A DNA stretch of 64,000 nt from an uncultured Eggerthellaceae bacterium (GCA_947566075.1 CANOIM010000005.1:1-64000), one strand, 5' to 3'. Shown: positions 1 to 9,572, counted from the stretch's first letter. The notes: a model not told the origin generated them from the sequence alone. Program-made: numbers and translations.

Positions 1-87
1 ATACGCTCCTTGTTACCGTTTGTCAACGAGATTTCGAAAGTTTTTTGAAAAAGTTTGGCGAAGCGGATTGGGAGCTGGGACGATCAT
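1..87. other. Left-edge intergenic sequence
   Basis: This is AT-richer sequence downstream of the minus-strand helicase. It contains T- and A-runs around positions 41-52 but no clear hairpin. No gene is seen here. Confidence 0.4.
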
Positions 88-1938
88 CTAGGGGAGGAAG
101 TCAGAGTAGGTCCGTTGGAGGAGCTCAGGGGGTTCGCCAGCATAGCGCAGATACAAGCGTTTGCAGGCGCGAGTGCAGTTGACGTAGAGGATGTGCCTGA
201 AGGTTTCCTCCTCTGGATCAGAGATTCGCGCGCAATCCAAGATGACCGTGTCGAATTCGAGCCCCTTCCCCGCTCGGGCACCGATGACGTAAAGCCCTGG
301 GTCAGTCACGCCGTTTAGCCGCGGATCAACGGGTGGCAGGTTGTGCTCTCGGGCTAGCTGCCGCCAACGCTGAGGATCCCCGCTGATGATGGCGATGGTC
401 TCTTCGGGGCAGGCAGCCCGGGCCCGAGTGATGAGATCCAGGACGCCCCCTTCGGACCAAGCGCCCAGGAACACGTGATCCGAGGCCAGTTCTTTAGTAG
501 AAGGCACTCCCAGAAGACGGTTCGCGAAAGCCTCGATGGAGGGGCTATTGCGCTTGTTCTCATCCAGGGCGATGGTGTGACCGGACACGTCTTCACCCAA
601 CTCCTTCCAGGTGAAATCACGTTTGTAGATCTTCTGGTTCTCGTCACCGCAGATATAGGCCCGACTCTGATCGTTGGCCCGCAGGCGCACGAGCAGCTTC
701 ACCGAAGCCACCGTCAAGTCTTGCACCTCATCGATGGCGATGGCGTCATAGCGGGGCAGGTTCGGATCAGCCAGCAGGCGCTTGGTAGCCTGTTCGATGG
801 TGTATTGATGCGCCCGCTCCATCGCCTTCTGGAACTGAGCCCATACCTCTAGAATGATGCGACGGATATCCTCAGAGGGGCGGCGGCTGACACCACGACC
901 CACACGAGGTGCATCAGGATAGAGCCCGGTGGCAGAGACAGGGTCATCGTAGCGCGCCTCCAACCAGGCTATCTCATCGGACATCCAAGCAACGTTCTCT
1001 TCGTCGGCGGCCTGCAGGTAGTATTCCCCTGCCTTCTCAGGATAGGAAGCGGAAACGGCCTGCATGGCTTGGGCAACAGCCGCCTTGATGTCTGCGTCAT
1101 AGACCAGATCCCAGTAGCGCCCTTCGGCATCCTCCGAAGCGGAGGGGTAGCGAGACTGCTGGGCGAAAGGGGCCAGATGCGCGAACTCAGCCACAGGCTG
1201 CGCCCGCACGAGCTGATTGACGAACTGGTCATAGCTGACTACCTCGATGGCGCTGCCCGCATCGGGGATGGCCGAGAGGAGCGCCTGCACATGGGAGCGG
1301 AGCGCCGTGTTGAAGCACACGAAGAGCCCTCGCTTCGGCTCTTCGGGCATCAGCCCCATCTGAGCGGAGGGCCGCGTGTCTTGGATCAGCTTCGCCAGCA
1401 AGCAGAGGGTCTTGCCCGTGCCCGCTCCACCGGATACTTGGAGCACGTTCGTCTTGGCGTTCACGTTGCGCGGGAAGGCCATGACATCGAATTGCCTATC
1501 CGTGGCTTTCCCCGACCCCCGCAGCAACCGCTGGATATGGTCATGCTCAGAGAGGATCTGACGTACCTGTTGCTCTTCGGCGTTGAGCTTGGCCCTGACC
1601 GCCTCCTGTGCCTGGGTGAGGTCTTCATTGGCCTGACTGAGCTGCTGGAAGAGCGCGTTCGCCTCATCTGACGGCGATCCCTCTGCGCCCGATGCCGCAT
1701 CATCCTCCGCGGAGATGGCAGCGGCACGGGCTTGGAGATTCCTCACCATCTCTGAGATCTGGTCAGCCGTAGCCTTGAAGAACGCTTCGTCTTCACGCGC
1801 CTCCGAAGCCACCTTCGATGCAGATCTCTCAATGGCGTCGTTGCCGCTCAACGCCGTTGCTGTGCGAGCAAGATGCATCAGACGATCGGCCCCTTCGCTG
1901 ATGGAGGCTGATGGGGGTTGCATCACGAGCTCTTCCAT
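88..1938 (-). CDS. Superfamily 1 (UvrD/Rep-like) DNA helicase
   Basis: This is a 616-residue ATP-dependent SF1 helicase. The first 140 residues are charged and predicted coiled-coil. A Walker A motif GGAGTGKT lies near residues 170-177 and a Walker B motif (AIDEVQDLT) near the middle. The C-terminal part carries the late SF1 motifs GLEFDTVILD and YVNCTRA, the latter being the usual V(A)xTRA helicase motif VI. The ATG start has an AAAGGA ribosome site. It lies 36 bp downstream of the RecQ-like gene, so the two are probably co-transcribed. The motifs show a helicase-type ATPase. Whether it unwinds DNA for repair or defence cannot be told from the sequence. No NERD or other nuclease domain is visible. 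Confidence 0.85.
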   Translation of the reverse strand: MEELVMQPPSASISEGADRLMHLARTATALSGNDAIERSASKVASEAREDEAFFKATADQISEMVRNLQARAAAISAEDDAASGAEGSPSDEANALFQQLSQANEDLTQAQEAVRAKLNAEEQQVRQILSEHDHIQRLLRGSGKATDRQFDVMAFPRNVNAKTNVLQVSGGAGTGKTLCLLAKLIQDTRPSAQMGLMPEEPKRGLFVCFNTALRSHVQALLSAIPDAGSAIEVVSYDQFVNQLVRAQPVAEFAHLAPFAQQSRYPSASEDAEGRYWDLVYDADIKAAVAQAMQAVSASYPEKAGEYYLQAADEENVAWMSDEIAWLEARYDDPVSATGLYPDAPRVGRGVSRRPSEDIRRIILEVWAQFQKAMERAHQYTIEQATKRLLADPNLPRYDAIAIDEVQDLTVASVKLLVRLRANDQSRAYICGDENQKIYKRDFTWKELGEDVSGHTIALDENKRNSPSIEAFANRLLGVPSTKELASDHVFLGAWSEGGVLDLITRARAACPEETIAIISGDPQRWRQLAREHNLPPVDPRLNGVTDPGLYVIGARAGKGLEFDTVILDCARISDPEEETFRHILYVNCTRACKRLYLRYAGEPPELLQRTYSDFLP

Positions 1939-1974
1939 GGGTGTCCTTTCCCGTTCGCTGAGAGCGGTGCGCGG

Positions 1975-4900
1975 CTAGGGAGCCGCCGTCCGGAAATCAG
2001 GGCTCCAGTCAGCTATGGCATGATCGAAGGCCGCATGAGCGTCAGAGCCGCAAAGCTGCACGAGCTCATCGGTCTCATCCAGCAGGAGGTCGAAATCAAG
2101 GCCAGCATCCTGGGCGGCTTCGTTGAGCACATAGGAGAGCTGATCGGTCACGTCCTCTTGGCTGAAGGCACCGATCAGGAGCTTCGCCATGAGCGACACC
2201 CATTCTAGCCCGATGCTTCCCGGATAGCTCTCCCGGAAGCGGTCGGCCAACGGCGCCGCATCTGAGAGCCAAGCCTCCGAACGCAGGCATCGCCCATAGG
2301 AGAGCGCGTCTGTTGGAGCGTATTCATAGAAGACATCGAGCCACGGCTGTAGGTCATCAGGGCTCTCCGCCACCTTCTCCAAACGATCGGACAGTTCGGC
2401 ATCCAGCTTGAAGTAGCCATTGATATAGGCTGCCATCTGCTCATCCGAGAGATCTGCCTGGCAAAGCGCCAGCATGTTCCCGATGGCAGCGCGGCGGCTA
2501 TAGACGATGGTGTCATTGGTCCACAGCAGAAGCAGACCGATGAGGGCTGCTATCCGCTCATCCCCATTCCCGCTGGCATCATCACAGGCTGCCTGGTAGA
2601 GGTCAACATAGCGCTGATGGGCAGGGCGTGGATGAGCTAACGAGAAGCCGGGGCTATGGCGGCCGATATAGGCCTCTACAGCCTCTTCGGCCCGCTGCAT
2701 GAGGGTACCGTCAGCTGCAGCGAGCTGCACCGTCAAGGTGTTGCTATTCCAATCCCGCGTCCAATCTTGGACGAGACCACACACCGCAAGCTTGTAGAGG
2801 GCCTTTTCCGTTTGAGTGCCCCGGTGATCAGGACGCACATCCACATCATCTACCGCATCCGAGGTGATGACGGCGAGGTCTTGGCCCGTACGAGCCTCCT
2901 CCAACTTTGCAAGCAGGACCAAGATACGCTCCAGCTCATCAGAGAAGCTGGCGAACCCCAGCGTCCAGAGGAAGAAGATGGTGCTCAGATCCCACTCCAG
3001 TTCCGGCTGCAGCTGGTGGATCTCCTCGACGGTGGTAGAGCGCGAGAACAAGCGCCGTGTGCGCTCTTCGCTTGAATCCGGCACATAGAGGATGTAGCAA
3101 TCAGATTCGTTGGCCGCCTGCGAACGCCCGGCTCGACCCGCTTCCTGGTAGAACGCCTCGATGGACCAGGGAAGGTTCGCATGGACGGTGAATCGCACGT
3201 TCGACTTGTCTATCCCCATGCCGAAGGACTTGGTGGCCACCATGATGGGGAATTCGTTCTCCATGAAGCAACGTTGGATCTGCGCCCGCTCTTCGGCACG
3301 GCCGCTATGGTAGGTCTCCGCGGGGATGCCACGGGCCCGCAGATGGTCTTTGATCTCTTCGCAACCGATCAGCTTGGCTGCCACGTTACCGGAACGGGTA
3401 TTGGCGAACACGATACCGCAAAGCGTGGCCGCCCCCTGGGGCTGGAAGGCCTCCACCGCATCTCGCCCGAGAGAGCGGCGGGCTGCCACCTCATCCAACA
3501 CGGCATCCAGATCATGGAGGCGCGCCTCTGCTGTAGTGCGACGCACATGGAAATGGAGCTCAGGACGGCTGAGCACGGAAGCCGCTTGGATGTTCTGGGA
3601 GGTGATGCCGAGCTCTGCCTTCAGGTCAGCCAGCACGTCCCGAGAAGCCGTGGCCGTGAGCCCCAGGAGGCAGGCACCGGGGCAGTAACGAGCGAAGGTG
3701 CGATCCAGGAGCAGGTAGGACACCCGGAAGTCATGGCCCCATTCCGAAAGGCAATGGACCTCGTCGACCACCGCATAGCCGAAGCTCAACGTACGGGATA
3801 TCTGGAGGAGCTCTTGGCGGAAGGCTGCATCTTGGAAGCGCTCCGGCGACACCCAGATGAGCTGATAGCGCCCCTCCCCTAGTCCTTGGCGAACGCGGGC
3901 ACGCTCAGTGGCGGACATCTGGGAATCCAGCCGGACGACGTGGGCGACGCCTTGGGCTTTGAGGCTGCGGTCCTGGTCTTGCATGAGAGAGATGATGGGG
4001 CACACGACGAAGCTGACGGCAGGTTGCAACAGACAGGCCATCTGATAGCAGACCGATTTGCCCGAACCGGTTGGGAGGATGCCCAGAGTGCGCTTGTGGG
4101 CAAGGGCGCGACGGATGATGCCGAGCTGGCCTGGCCTGAAATCCTCATGACCGAAGAGGAGCCGGAGGAAGAAGCGGAGCGCTCCGGTGGCCTCTTCGCG
4201 CCCGATGGCAGGGGTGCCATAGGTGATGGGACGAGCTGTGGCCAGGCGGAATTCATCCCGCAGGATGTCATGGGCGCTGCGGATGCGAATGACGGGCCCT
4301 TCGCCGGGAATGGGGCTATCAGCGCTGTCCCAGGTGCGGAAGGCTGAGACATCCAGGGTAAGGGTGGCTTCCTCAGAGGTGAACATCACCGCGGGCGCTG
4401 CGAAGGGCACGTTCGCTAGGATGGCCAGATTCTCCAAGAGCGCGAAGGCATCCTCAAGGGCCGCCGAGGCTGTTCTCTGGAGCTCTTCTTTCGGAGCATC
4501 CCCCATCAGCTGGATGCGCCATTCCCCAGCCTGGGGATCCAGGAGGCCGGTCTGCATCAGCTCAAGGAAGGTCATCTGGAAACGCATGGCCAGCTCATAG
4601 GTGCAGATGGCCTGGATGTCTGGCGTTGCCTCCGGAAGGCTGCAAATGGATTGCTCCCCTTGCCAGGCCAAGCCATGGCGCAGCGTCTCTACGGCCTGAG
4701 CGGCCGCCTTCGCCGGATGAGCCAACTGACTAGTGGGAATGCGCAGCGTGCGCACCCCAGCCAACCGTAGCAGCTCATCCCGTCGCGCATCCAAAAGGCA
4801 CTGGGCTTCCTCTTCATGCTGGCCGCCGTCTACTTCTATGACCAGATGGGCCAATGGGCAGTAGAAATCCACCTGCTGACCGAGAACCTCATCAGCGGGG

Positions 4901-5319
4901 ATGCCAGCAGCGCTCAGGATGCGTTCAAGGGATGCCTCCGGAAGGATGAGCACCTTGAGGTACGCTAGGTCATCCGGCAACTCAGCGCAGAGCGCCTCCC
5001 AGAACCGAAGCGCCGGATTGAACCCGTCTTCGGCACCTTTGATCCTCCCCGTCCAGTCAGGTTGGTGGGAGACATCTACGTAGTGAGGCAGTTCTTGGAC
5101 GTTGGCAGGAAGGGGGCCCAGCGCAGCTTCCAAGGCATCCGAAGGCTTGGTGGGGGCACCCCGGCAGATCAGATTCTTCGCTACGCAGAGCAAAGGGAAG
5201 AGCGGGCATCCCGTGCGATATTCGCACGGGATGCCCAAGAGGGCGAATGCGCTGCGCTCATAGACATAGGACGCGGAGAAGCGCTTGACCTTCATTGCCT
5301 CGTTCACCCGATACCCCAT
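1975..5319 (-). CDS. RecQ-family helicase with N-terminal DUF559-like nuclease domain
   Basis: This 1114-residue protein is far longer than housekeeping RecQ (about 600). Residues about 148-195 resemble DUF559/Vsr-fold nucleases, with VDFYC, IEVDGGQH and a following D-RRD, which would supply acidic metal ligands. The RecQ core starts near residue 390, with FRPGQ, Walker A LPTGSGKS (about 415-422), DEVH (about 519-522) and motif VI QEAGRAGR. The four-cysteine RQC zinc site seen in housekeeping RecQ is not visible after the core. The ATG has AAGGA about 6 bp upstream. A TAGAAT box at 5344-5349 on this strand could be its -10. Fusion to a nuclease-like domain and pairing with an SF1 helicase suggest a special DNA-processing or anti-phage role, which is inference. 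Confidence 0.85.
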   Translation of the reverse strand: MGYRVNEAMKVKRFSASYVYERSAFALLGIPCEYRTGCPLFPLLCVAKNLICRGAPTKPSDALEAALGPLPANVQELPHYVDVSHQPDWTGRIKGAEDGFNPALRFWEALCAELPDDLAYLKVLILPEASLERILSAAGIPADEVLGQQVDFYCPLAHLVIEVDGGQHEEEAQCLLDARRDELLRLAGVRTLRIPTSQLAHPAKAAAQAVETLRHGLAWQGEQSICSLPEATPDIQAICTYELAMRFQMTFLELMQTGLLDPQAGEWRIQLMGDAPKEELQRTASAALEDAFALLENLAILANVPFAAPAVMFTSEEATLTLDVSAFRTWDSADSPIPGEGPVIRIRSAHDILRDEFRLATARPITYGTPAIGREEATGALRFFLRLLFGHEDFRPGQLGIIRRALAHKRTLGILPTGSGKSVCYQMACLLQPAVSFVVCPIISLMQDQDRSLKAQGVAHVVRLDSQMSATERARVRQGLGEGRYQLIWVSPERFQDAAFRQELLQISRTLSFGYAVVDEVHCLSEWGHDFRVSYLLLDRTFARYCPGACLLGLTATASRDVLADLKAELGITSQNIQAASVLSRPELHFHVRRTTAEARLHDLDAVLDEVAARRSLGRDAVEAFQPQGAATLCGIVFANTRSGNVAAKLIGCEEIKDHLRARGIPAETYHSGRAEERAQIQRCFMENEFPIMVATKSFGMGIDKSNVRFTVHANLPWSIEAFYQEAGRAGRSQAANESDCYILYVPDSSEERTRRLFSRSTTVEEIHQLQPELEWDLSTIFFLWTLGFASFSDELERILVLLAKLEEARTGQDLAVITSDAVDDVDVRPDHRGTQTEKALYKLAVCGLVQDWTRDWNSNTLTVQLAAADGTLMQRAEEAVEAYIGRHSPGFSLAHPRPAHQRYVDLYQAACDDASGNGDERIAALIGLLLLWTNDTIVYSRRAAIGNMLALCQADLSDEQMAAYINGYFKLDAELSDRLEKVAESPDDLQPWLDVFYEYAPTDALSYGRCLRSEAWLSDAAPLADRFRESYPGSIGLEWVSLMAKLLIGAFSQEDVTDQLSYVLNEAAQDAGLDFDLLLDETDELVQLCGSDAHAAFDHAIADWSPDFRTAAP

Positions 5320-5408
5320 CTTGATCCTTTGCAGGTTAGAGTGATTCTACTCCAGATGACGAAAAGGGGCAGGAAGCGATGAGATGAGGACAGGTGCTTC
5401 TCATCCTT

Positions 5409-5421
5409 TAGAATGAAAGGA
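5409..5421 (+). promoter_or_regulatory. Possible -10 box for leaderless cca mRNA
   Basis: TAGAAT at 5409-5414 sits seven bases before the cca ATG at 5421, which would start transcription on or next to the start codon. The AAAGG just before the ATG has no spacer and is unlikely to act as a ribosome site. No good -35 is visible. Confidence 0.35.
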
Positions 5422-6782
5422 TGGAGATACGGATACCGGCATATGGGATGGCTGTCTATGAGGCGCTCACGGGCGCAGGCTTCGATGCCTGGTTCGTGGG
5501 GGGCTACATTCGCGATGCCCTCCTGGGACGCGCTGCCCATGACGTGGACATAGCCACCAACGCGCGCTGGCGGCAGGTGCAGGAGGCCTGCGAAGCCGCT
5601 GGCATGAGCACCTATGAGACGGGCGTGAAGCACGGAACGCTGACCGTGGTACCGGATGGTGAGCACCCCGTGGAGGTGACCACCTTCCGCCATGATGGTG
5701 GCTATTCGGATGGCCGTCACCCCGATGAGGTCACCTTCGTGAACGATATCCGCGAAGACCTGGCCCGGCGTGACTTCACCATGAATGCCTTGGCCTACCA
5801 GCCCGCCTTCGGCCTCTTCGACCCTTTTGGTGGCCAAGAGGATATCAGACGTGGCATCATCCGCGTGGTGGGAGACCCAGCGAAGCGGTTCAAAGAGGAC
5901 GCCCTGCGCATCCTGCGGGCCTGCCGCTTCGCCTCTCAGCTAGGCTTCCAGATAGACCCTGCCACCTATCAGGCGATGTACCAGCAGAAGAGCCTTCTGG
6001 GAAACGTCTCCCAAGAGAGGCTGACCCATGAGCTGGATGAGCTGCTCTTGGGCGCTTCTGTACGAGACACTCTCATGGGCTGCGTGGATGTGCTGGCCTA
6101 CGTGCTGCCAGAACTGGTGGCCATGAAAGATTGCGAACAGCGAACGAAGTATCACTGCTATGACGTGCTGGAGCACACCGCCCAAGCCGTGCAGCACGCC
6201 CCTCGGACGCGGCTCGTTCGCTGGGCGGCGCTCTGCCACGACATGGGCAAACCCGCCAGCGCTTTCTTCGATGACGAGGGCGTTGAGCATTTCTACGGCC
6301 ATGCGAAGGTGAGCGCAGAACTAGCCTTGGGCATTGCCCGACGCCTGCTCATGAGCCCTGCCTTCGCTGCTGACCTGAGAGCGGTGATCTTGCTTCACAG
6401 CGATGTCATCTTGCCTACCCGCAAGAGCGTCCGTCGCGCCTTGATGAAGTGTGACGGACGGCCAGAGCTCCTGCGCCAGCTCTTGGACCTCAAGCGGGCT
6501 GACATGAGCGCCCACGCCCCTGCCTATGCAGCTGAGGCCTCGCTCATGGATGAGGTGAGAGGGGTGCTGGATGGCGTCCTTGAGAGCGAAGACGCCTTCT
6601 GCGTGAAGATGTTGGCCATCAACGGAGCCGATGTGATGGAAGCGGGGATACCCGAAGGACCCAAGGTGGGGCGCGCGCTGGACGGGCTGCTGGAGGCAGT
6701 CGTAGAGGAGCAGCTCCCGAATGAGCGGACCGCGTTGCTGAACGCGCTTCGTGCCTGGAACGAAGGAGAGAAGCCATGTTGA
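5421..6782 (+). CDS. cca: CCA tRNA nucleotidyltransferase
   Basis: This enzyme adds or repairs the 3' CCA end of tRNAs using CTP and ATP. The class II nucleotidyltransferase head is clear, with GGYIRDALLGR near residues 27-37, DVD about five residues later and RRDFTMNALAY near residue 117. The RNA-binding neck follows. An HD domain (HCYDVLEHT and LCHDMGK) lies in the C-terminal half, as in many bacterial CCA enzymes. At 453 residues the length is normal. The last codons overlap the start of the acetyltransferase gene by 7 bp. Both tRNAs in the window already encode CCA, so the enzyme may act mainly in repair here. Confidence 0.95.
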   Translation: MEIRIPAYGMAVYEALTGAGFDAWFVGGYIRDALLGRAAHDVDIATNARWRQVQEACEAAGMSTYETGVKHGTLTVVPDGEHPVEVTTFRHDGGYSDGRHPDEVTFVNDIREDLARRDFTMNALAYQPAFGLFDPFGGQEDIRRGIIRVVGDPAKRFKEDALRILRACRFASQLGFQIDPATYQAMYQQKSLLGNVSQERLTHELDELLLGASVRDTLMGCVDVLAYVLPELVAMKDCEQRTKYHCYDVLEHTAQAVQHAPRTRLVRWAALCHDMGKPASAFFDDEGVEHFYGHAKVSAELALGIARRLLMSPAFAADLRAVILLHSDVILPTRKSVRRALMKCDGRPELLRQLLDLKRADMSAHAPAYAAEASLMDEVRGVLDGVLESEDAFCVKMLAINGADVMEAGIPEGPKVGRALDGLLEAVVEEQLPNERTALLNALRAWNEGEKPC

Positions 6783-7573
6783 ATGAAGCTCGGGTGAGCG
6801 CATATCTGGCAAAGCTCGGATCCCATGAGGCTCCGGCACCGACGAAGGAGAACCTGGACGGGCTCATCTATGCCCACCAGACCCGTATCCCCTTTAGCAC
6901 CGTGGATATCCACCGCAGCCAACGGGAACCGGATCTGGGGCTGGAGGCCATCTTCGAAAAGGTGGTCGTGCAAGGCAAAGGCGGCTATTGCTTCGAGCTG
7001 AATAAGCTGTTCGAGGCACTGCTGACCTCTTTGGGCTACGACGCACGACCGGTCTATGCCCGAGCGGTCCGTGGGCGTGATGGGCGGATGCCCATCAACC
7101 ACCGCGGCATGGTGGTAGAGCTAGAGGACGGCCTCTATTCAGCCGATGTGGGGTTCGGCGGCCCGATGCCTGCAGGGGCGCTGAAGCTGGAAGATGAGAC
7201 GGTGCAAGACATCCAGGGAGAATCCTACATTGCGAAGCAGGTGGATGGGGGCTGGTGGAAGATCGATCGCATCACCAAGGGCAGCATCGATCTGCATGAT
7301 GACGGCCTTCCCACACGGCGCCAGACAGAGCTTGAGCTGTGCACGGCACCGGTGGAGGATATCGACTTCCCTGCCCTGAGCCTGTTCTGCGCACAGCCAG
7401 GCACCTTGTTCCGTGACCATGAGGTGGTGAACCTGAGAACGGGCGATGGATTCAAAGGTTACAAGGATGGCGTGCTGACGATCCGTGAAGGCAGCCGAAA
7501 GCGCATCATCGAGCTGACGGGTGCAGCCGCCCAAGATGAGGCGCTTCAGGAGCATTTCGGGATAGAGCCCTGA
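6776..7573 (+). CDS. nat: Arylamine N-acetyltransferase
   Basis: This enzyme transfers acetyl groups from acetyl-CoA to arylamines or hydrazines, or to a related natural substrate. The NAT catalytic triad is visible as Cys72 in GGYCFELN, His109 in INHRGM and Asp124 in ADVGFG. The 265-residue length fits the family, and the domain covers most of the protein. It starts inside the end of cca (7-bp overlap), so translation is likely coupled. The pairing with cca has no obvious functional logic. The physiological substrate is unknown. Confidence 0.93.
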   Translation: MLNEARVSAYLAKLGSHEAPAPTKENLDGLIYAHQTRIPFSTVDIHRSQREPDLGLEAIFEKVVVQGKGGYCFELNKLFEALLTSLGYDARPVYARAVRGRDGRMPINHRGMVVELEDGLYSADVGFGGPMPAGALKLEDETVQDIQGESYIAKQVDGGWWKIDRITKGSIDLHDDGLPTRRQTELELCTAPVEDIDFPALSLFCAQPGTLFRDHEVVNLRTGDGFKGYKDGVLTIREGSRKRIIELTGAAAQDEALQEHFGIEP

Positions 7574-7580
7574 TGAAGGC

Positions 7581-7610
7581 AGAGGCGGCAGGGAAACCCC
7601 TGCCGCCTCT
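7581..7610. terminator. Bidirectional hairpin between nat and divIVA
   Basis: A perfect 13-bp GC-rich stem (AGAGGCGGCAGGG at 7581-7593, its complement at 7598-7610) with a 4-nt loop lies between two convergent genes. There is no strong T-run, so intrinsic termination is likely but not certain. Confidence 0.6.
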
Positions 7611-7639
7611 GTGAAGAGCCGTGGAACGAGGATGAAGAG

Positions 7640-8425
7640 CTAGTCTACATCCTCGAAGTCATCCTCGACGTCTCCGAAGCCGGAGAGATCCTTCTCGAAG
7701 ACGCTGGCAACAGGCGTGGCCGTTTCCACCACAGCAGCCCCTGTGGCTTGAGCGTTGAACTCAGGAGCAACCTCTTCCTCATAGATGACGTCTATCTCAC
7801 CAGCGTCACGACCGATGCCGGGGATGTTGTCAATGTCATCATCGTAGCCCAGATCGTTCAGCTTACGCGTAGCGTCATCGATGAAGTCACGGAGCAGGTC
7901 AGCGTATTCCTCACGGGTATCTTCGCGGTCATCTTCAAGCTTGCGGATGGCATCCAGGACATCCTGTCTGTCAGAGTTGGCGCGGTTGATGATGCGATCA
8001 GCCTCTTCACGGGCATCCTGCATGGTCTCAGAGGCCTGGGCATTGGCTTTGACGATGATCTCATCGGCAGAACGCTGGGCGATGATGAGGGCCTGGGAGA
8101 TGGCGCTGTCATTCGCGCTCTTCTCTGCCAGCTGGGCCTCCAGGTCAGCGATGCGGGCATCCCGCTCAGCCAAGACCTCAGATTCGACACCCACTCCTAT
8201 CTCACCAGTGAGAGCCTCATCAGAGATGGTCTCTTCCACGATGATGGTCTCAGGCTCAACGTTGCGTGCCTCTTCCAGCTCTTCTTCCAGCTGGGCGATG
8301 CGATCATTCAGGTAGTCGATCTCATCGGCCACGTGCTCAAGGAACACGTCGACTTCGTCAACGTCATAACCCTTGCGGTCAATGGCAAAGCTTTGATTGT
8401 GGATGTCCTCTGCGGTAATAGCCAT
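7640..8425 (-). CDS. divIVA: DivIVA-domain cell-pole/septum protein
   Basis: The N-terminal 60 residues match the DivIVA lipid-binding domain and first coiled coil (AEDIHNQSFAIDRKGYDVDE, then VDVFLEHVADEIDYL). A long coiled coil follows, rich in Glu, Gln and Ala to about residue 180, and then an acidic tail. DivIVA marks negatively curved membrane at poles and septa. In actinobacteria it recruits the wall-synthesis machinery. It is the last gene of the division cluster here, 50 bp after yggT, with an AAGGGA ribosome site. At 261 residues the length is typical. The tail (residues about 195-261) is not conserved in the families I know. Confidence 0.93.
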   Translation of the reverse strand: MAITAEDIHNQSFAIDRKGYDVDEVDVFLEHVADEIDYLNDRIAQLEEELEEARNVEPETIIVEETISDEALTGEIGVGVESEVLAERDARIADLEAQLAEKSANDSAISQALIIAQRSADEIIVKANAQASETMQDAREEADRIINRANSDRQDVLDAIRKLEDDREDTREEYADLLRDFIDDATRKLNDLGYDDDIDNIPGIGRDAGEIDVIYEEEVAPEFNAQATGAAVVETATPVASVFEKDLSGFGDVEDDFEDVD

Positions 8426-8475
8426 GTGCTTGTCCCTTCAGCTGCCTATAGTCAAGCGCCCTTGCGCCTTAACCC

Positions 8476-8730
8476 CTAAAAGATGATATATAGCAGACGC
8501 ACGGCCAATTGTAGAACAATAATGGCGATGATGGGCGATATGTCCACCATTCCTCCAATTGGCGGGATGAATCTCTTGAAGAGATCCAGATATGGGTCAC
8601 AGATCTTCGCAAGGAAGTCATTGATGGTCTCAAGGACCCCCTGCTTGATGGGGACCCATGAGAGCAGGACGTAGACGAAGATGGCGAGGGTGTAGATATC
8701 CACCAGTTCCACGATCAAACGGATCAGCAT
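8476..8730 (-). CDS. YggT-family membrane protein
   Basis: This 84-residue protein has two hydrophobic segments (about 5-25 and 60-82) joined by a loop with KICDPYLDLFKRFIPP, the signature of the YggT family. The family is linked by gene context to cell division and to osmotic or turgor adaptation, but its biochemical role is not settled. It overlaps the end of proC by 7 bp and lies upstream of divIVA, as in many Gram-positive division clusters. Confidence 0.9.
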   Translation of the reverse strand: MLIRLIVELVDIYTLAIFVYVLLSWVPIKQGVLETINDFLAKICDPYLDLFKRFIPPIGGMVDISPIIAIIVLQLAVRLLYIIF

Positions 8731-9572
8731 TGGGAAAGCTCCTTAGCACGTTGGATGGCAGCATTGAACCCGGCAGTGACGGCAGGGGCGAAGGCCGCCT
8801 GCTCAAAGGCAGCGAGGGCTGCCAAGGTAGTGCCGCCGGGAGATGAGACCGAAGCGCGCAGCTCCTCCAAAGAGAGGCTTTGGTCCACCAAGCACGCCCC
8901 CGTACCAGCCAAGGTTTGGCGCGCAAGAGCCTCCGAGAGCTGCGAGGAAAGCCCTGCTTGGCACCCAGCTTGAGCCAGGCATTCGGCCAGGTAAGCGAAA
9001 TAGGCTGGCCCGCTGCCCGAAAGAGCGCAGACGGCATCTATCTGGTCTTCCTGTACCACCTGGGAGAAGCCGAGCAGGCCGAAGAGCTGGTTCGCGAAGG
9101 CGAGTTGTGCATCTGTAGCGCGGCTCCCCTTCGCCACCACAGAAGCCCCCTCCCCCACCTGAAGCGGCATGTTGGGCATGGCGCGGATGATGGGCGCCCC
9201 AGAGGGCAATGCCGCCTCAAGGGAGGCGGTGCTGATGCCCGCCGCGATGGAGATGACCAGGGGACGCCCCTCAGTGAAGGCTGGGGATGAAGCCAGCTCT
9301 TCCAACACCGAGGGAAGCACCTGGGGCTTGACCGCCAAGATGACCAAGGATGCATCAGAGGGAAGCTGCGTGGCTGAGGGGATGACCGTGATACCGTAGC
9401 GGTCTTCCAGACAGCGGCCATGGGAGGCAGTGGGCACCACAGCCAAGAAGCCGCGGCTTGCCAGGCGCTGGGCTGCCGGGTCAGATGAGGAGAGCCAGCC
9501 TGCGAGCAGGGCCTCTCCCATCTTGCCGCATCCGACGAAGGCGATGCGGCCGCTCTCCAAAGGGTCAGTCAC
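8724..9572 (-). CDS. proC: Pyrroline-5-carboxylate reductase
   Basis: This enzyme makes proline from pyrroline-5-carboxylate with NAD(P)H. The N-terminal Rossmann motif is VGCGKMGEALLAG. The C-terminal dimerisation domain carries ALSGSGPAYFAYL and the PGGTTLAAL signature. At 282 residues the length is normal. The start codon is GTG, overlapping the sepF TAG stop by one base, so expression is tied to the division genes. A biosynthetic gene between sepF and yggT is a known but not universal arrangement. Confidence 0.94.
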   Translation of the reverse strand: MTDPLESGRIAFVGCGKMGEALLAGWLSSSDPAAQRLASRGFLAVVPTASHGRCLEDRYGITVIPSATQLPSDASLVILAVKPQVLPSVLEELASSPAFTEGRPLVISIAAGISTASLEAALPSGAPIIRAMPNMPLQVGEGASVVAKGSRATDAQLAFANQLFGLLGFSQVVQEDQIDAVCALSGSGPAYFAYLAECLAQAGCQAGLSSQLSEALARQTLAGTGACLVDQSLSLEELRASVSSPGGTTLAALAAFEQAAFAPAVTAGFNAAIQRAKELSQC

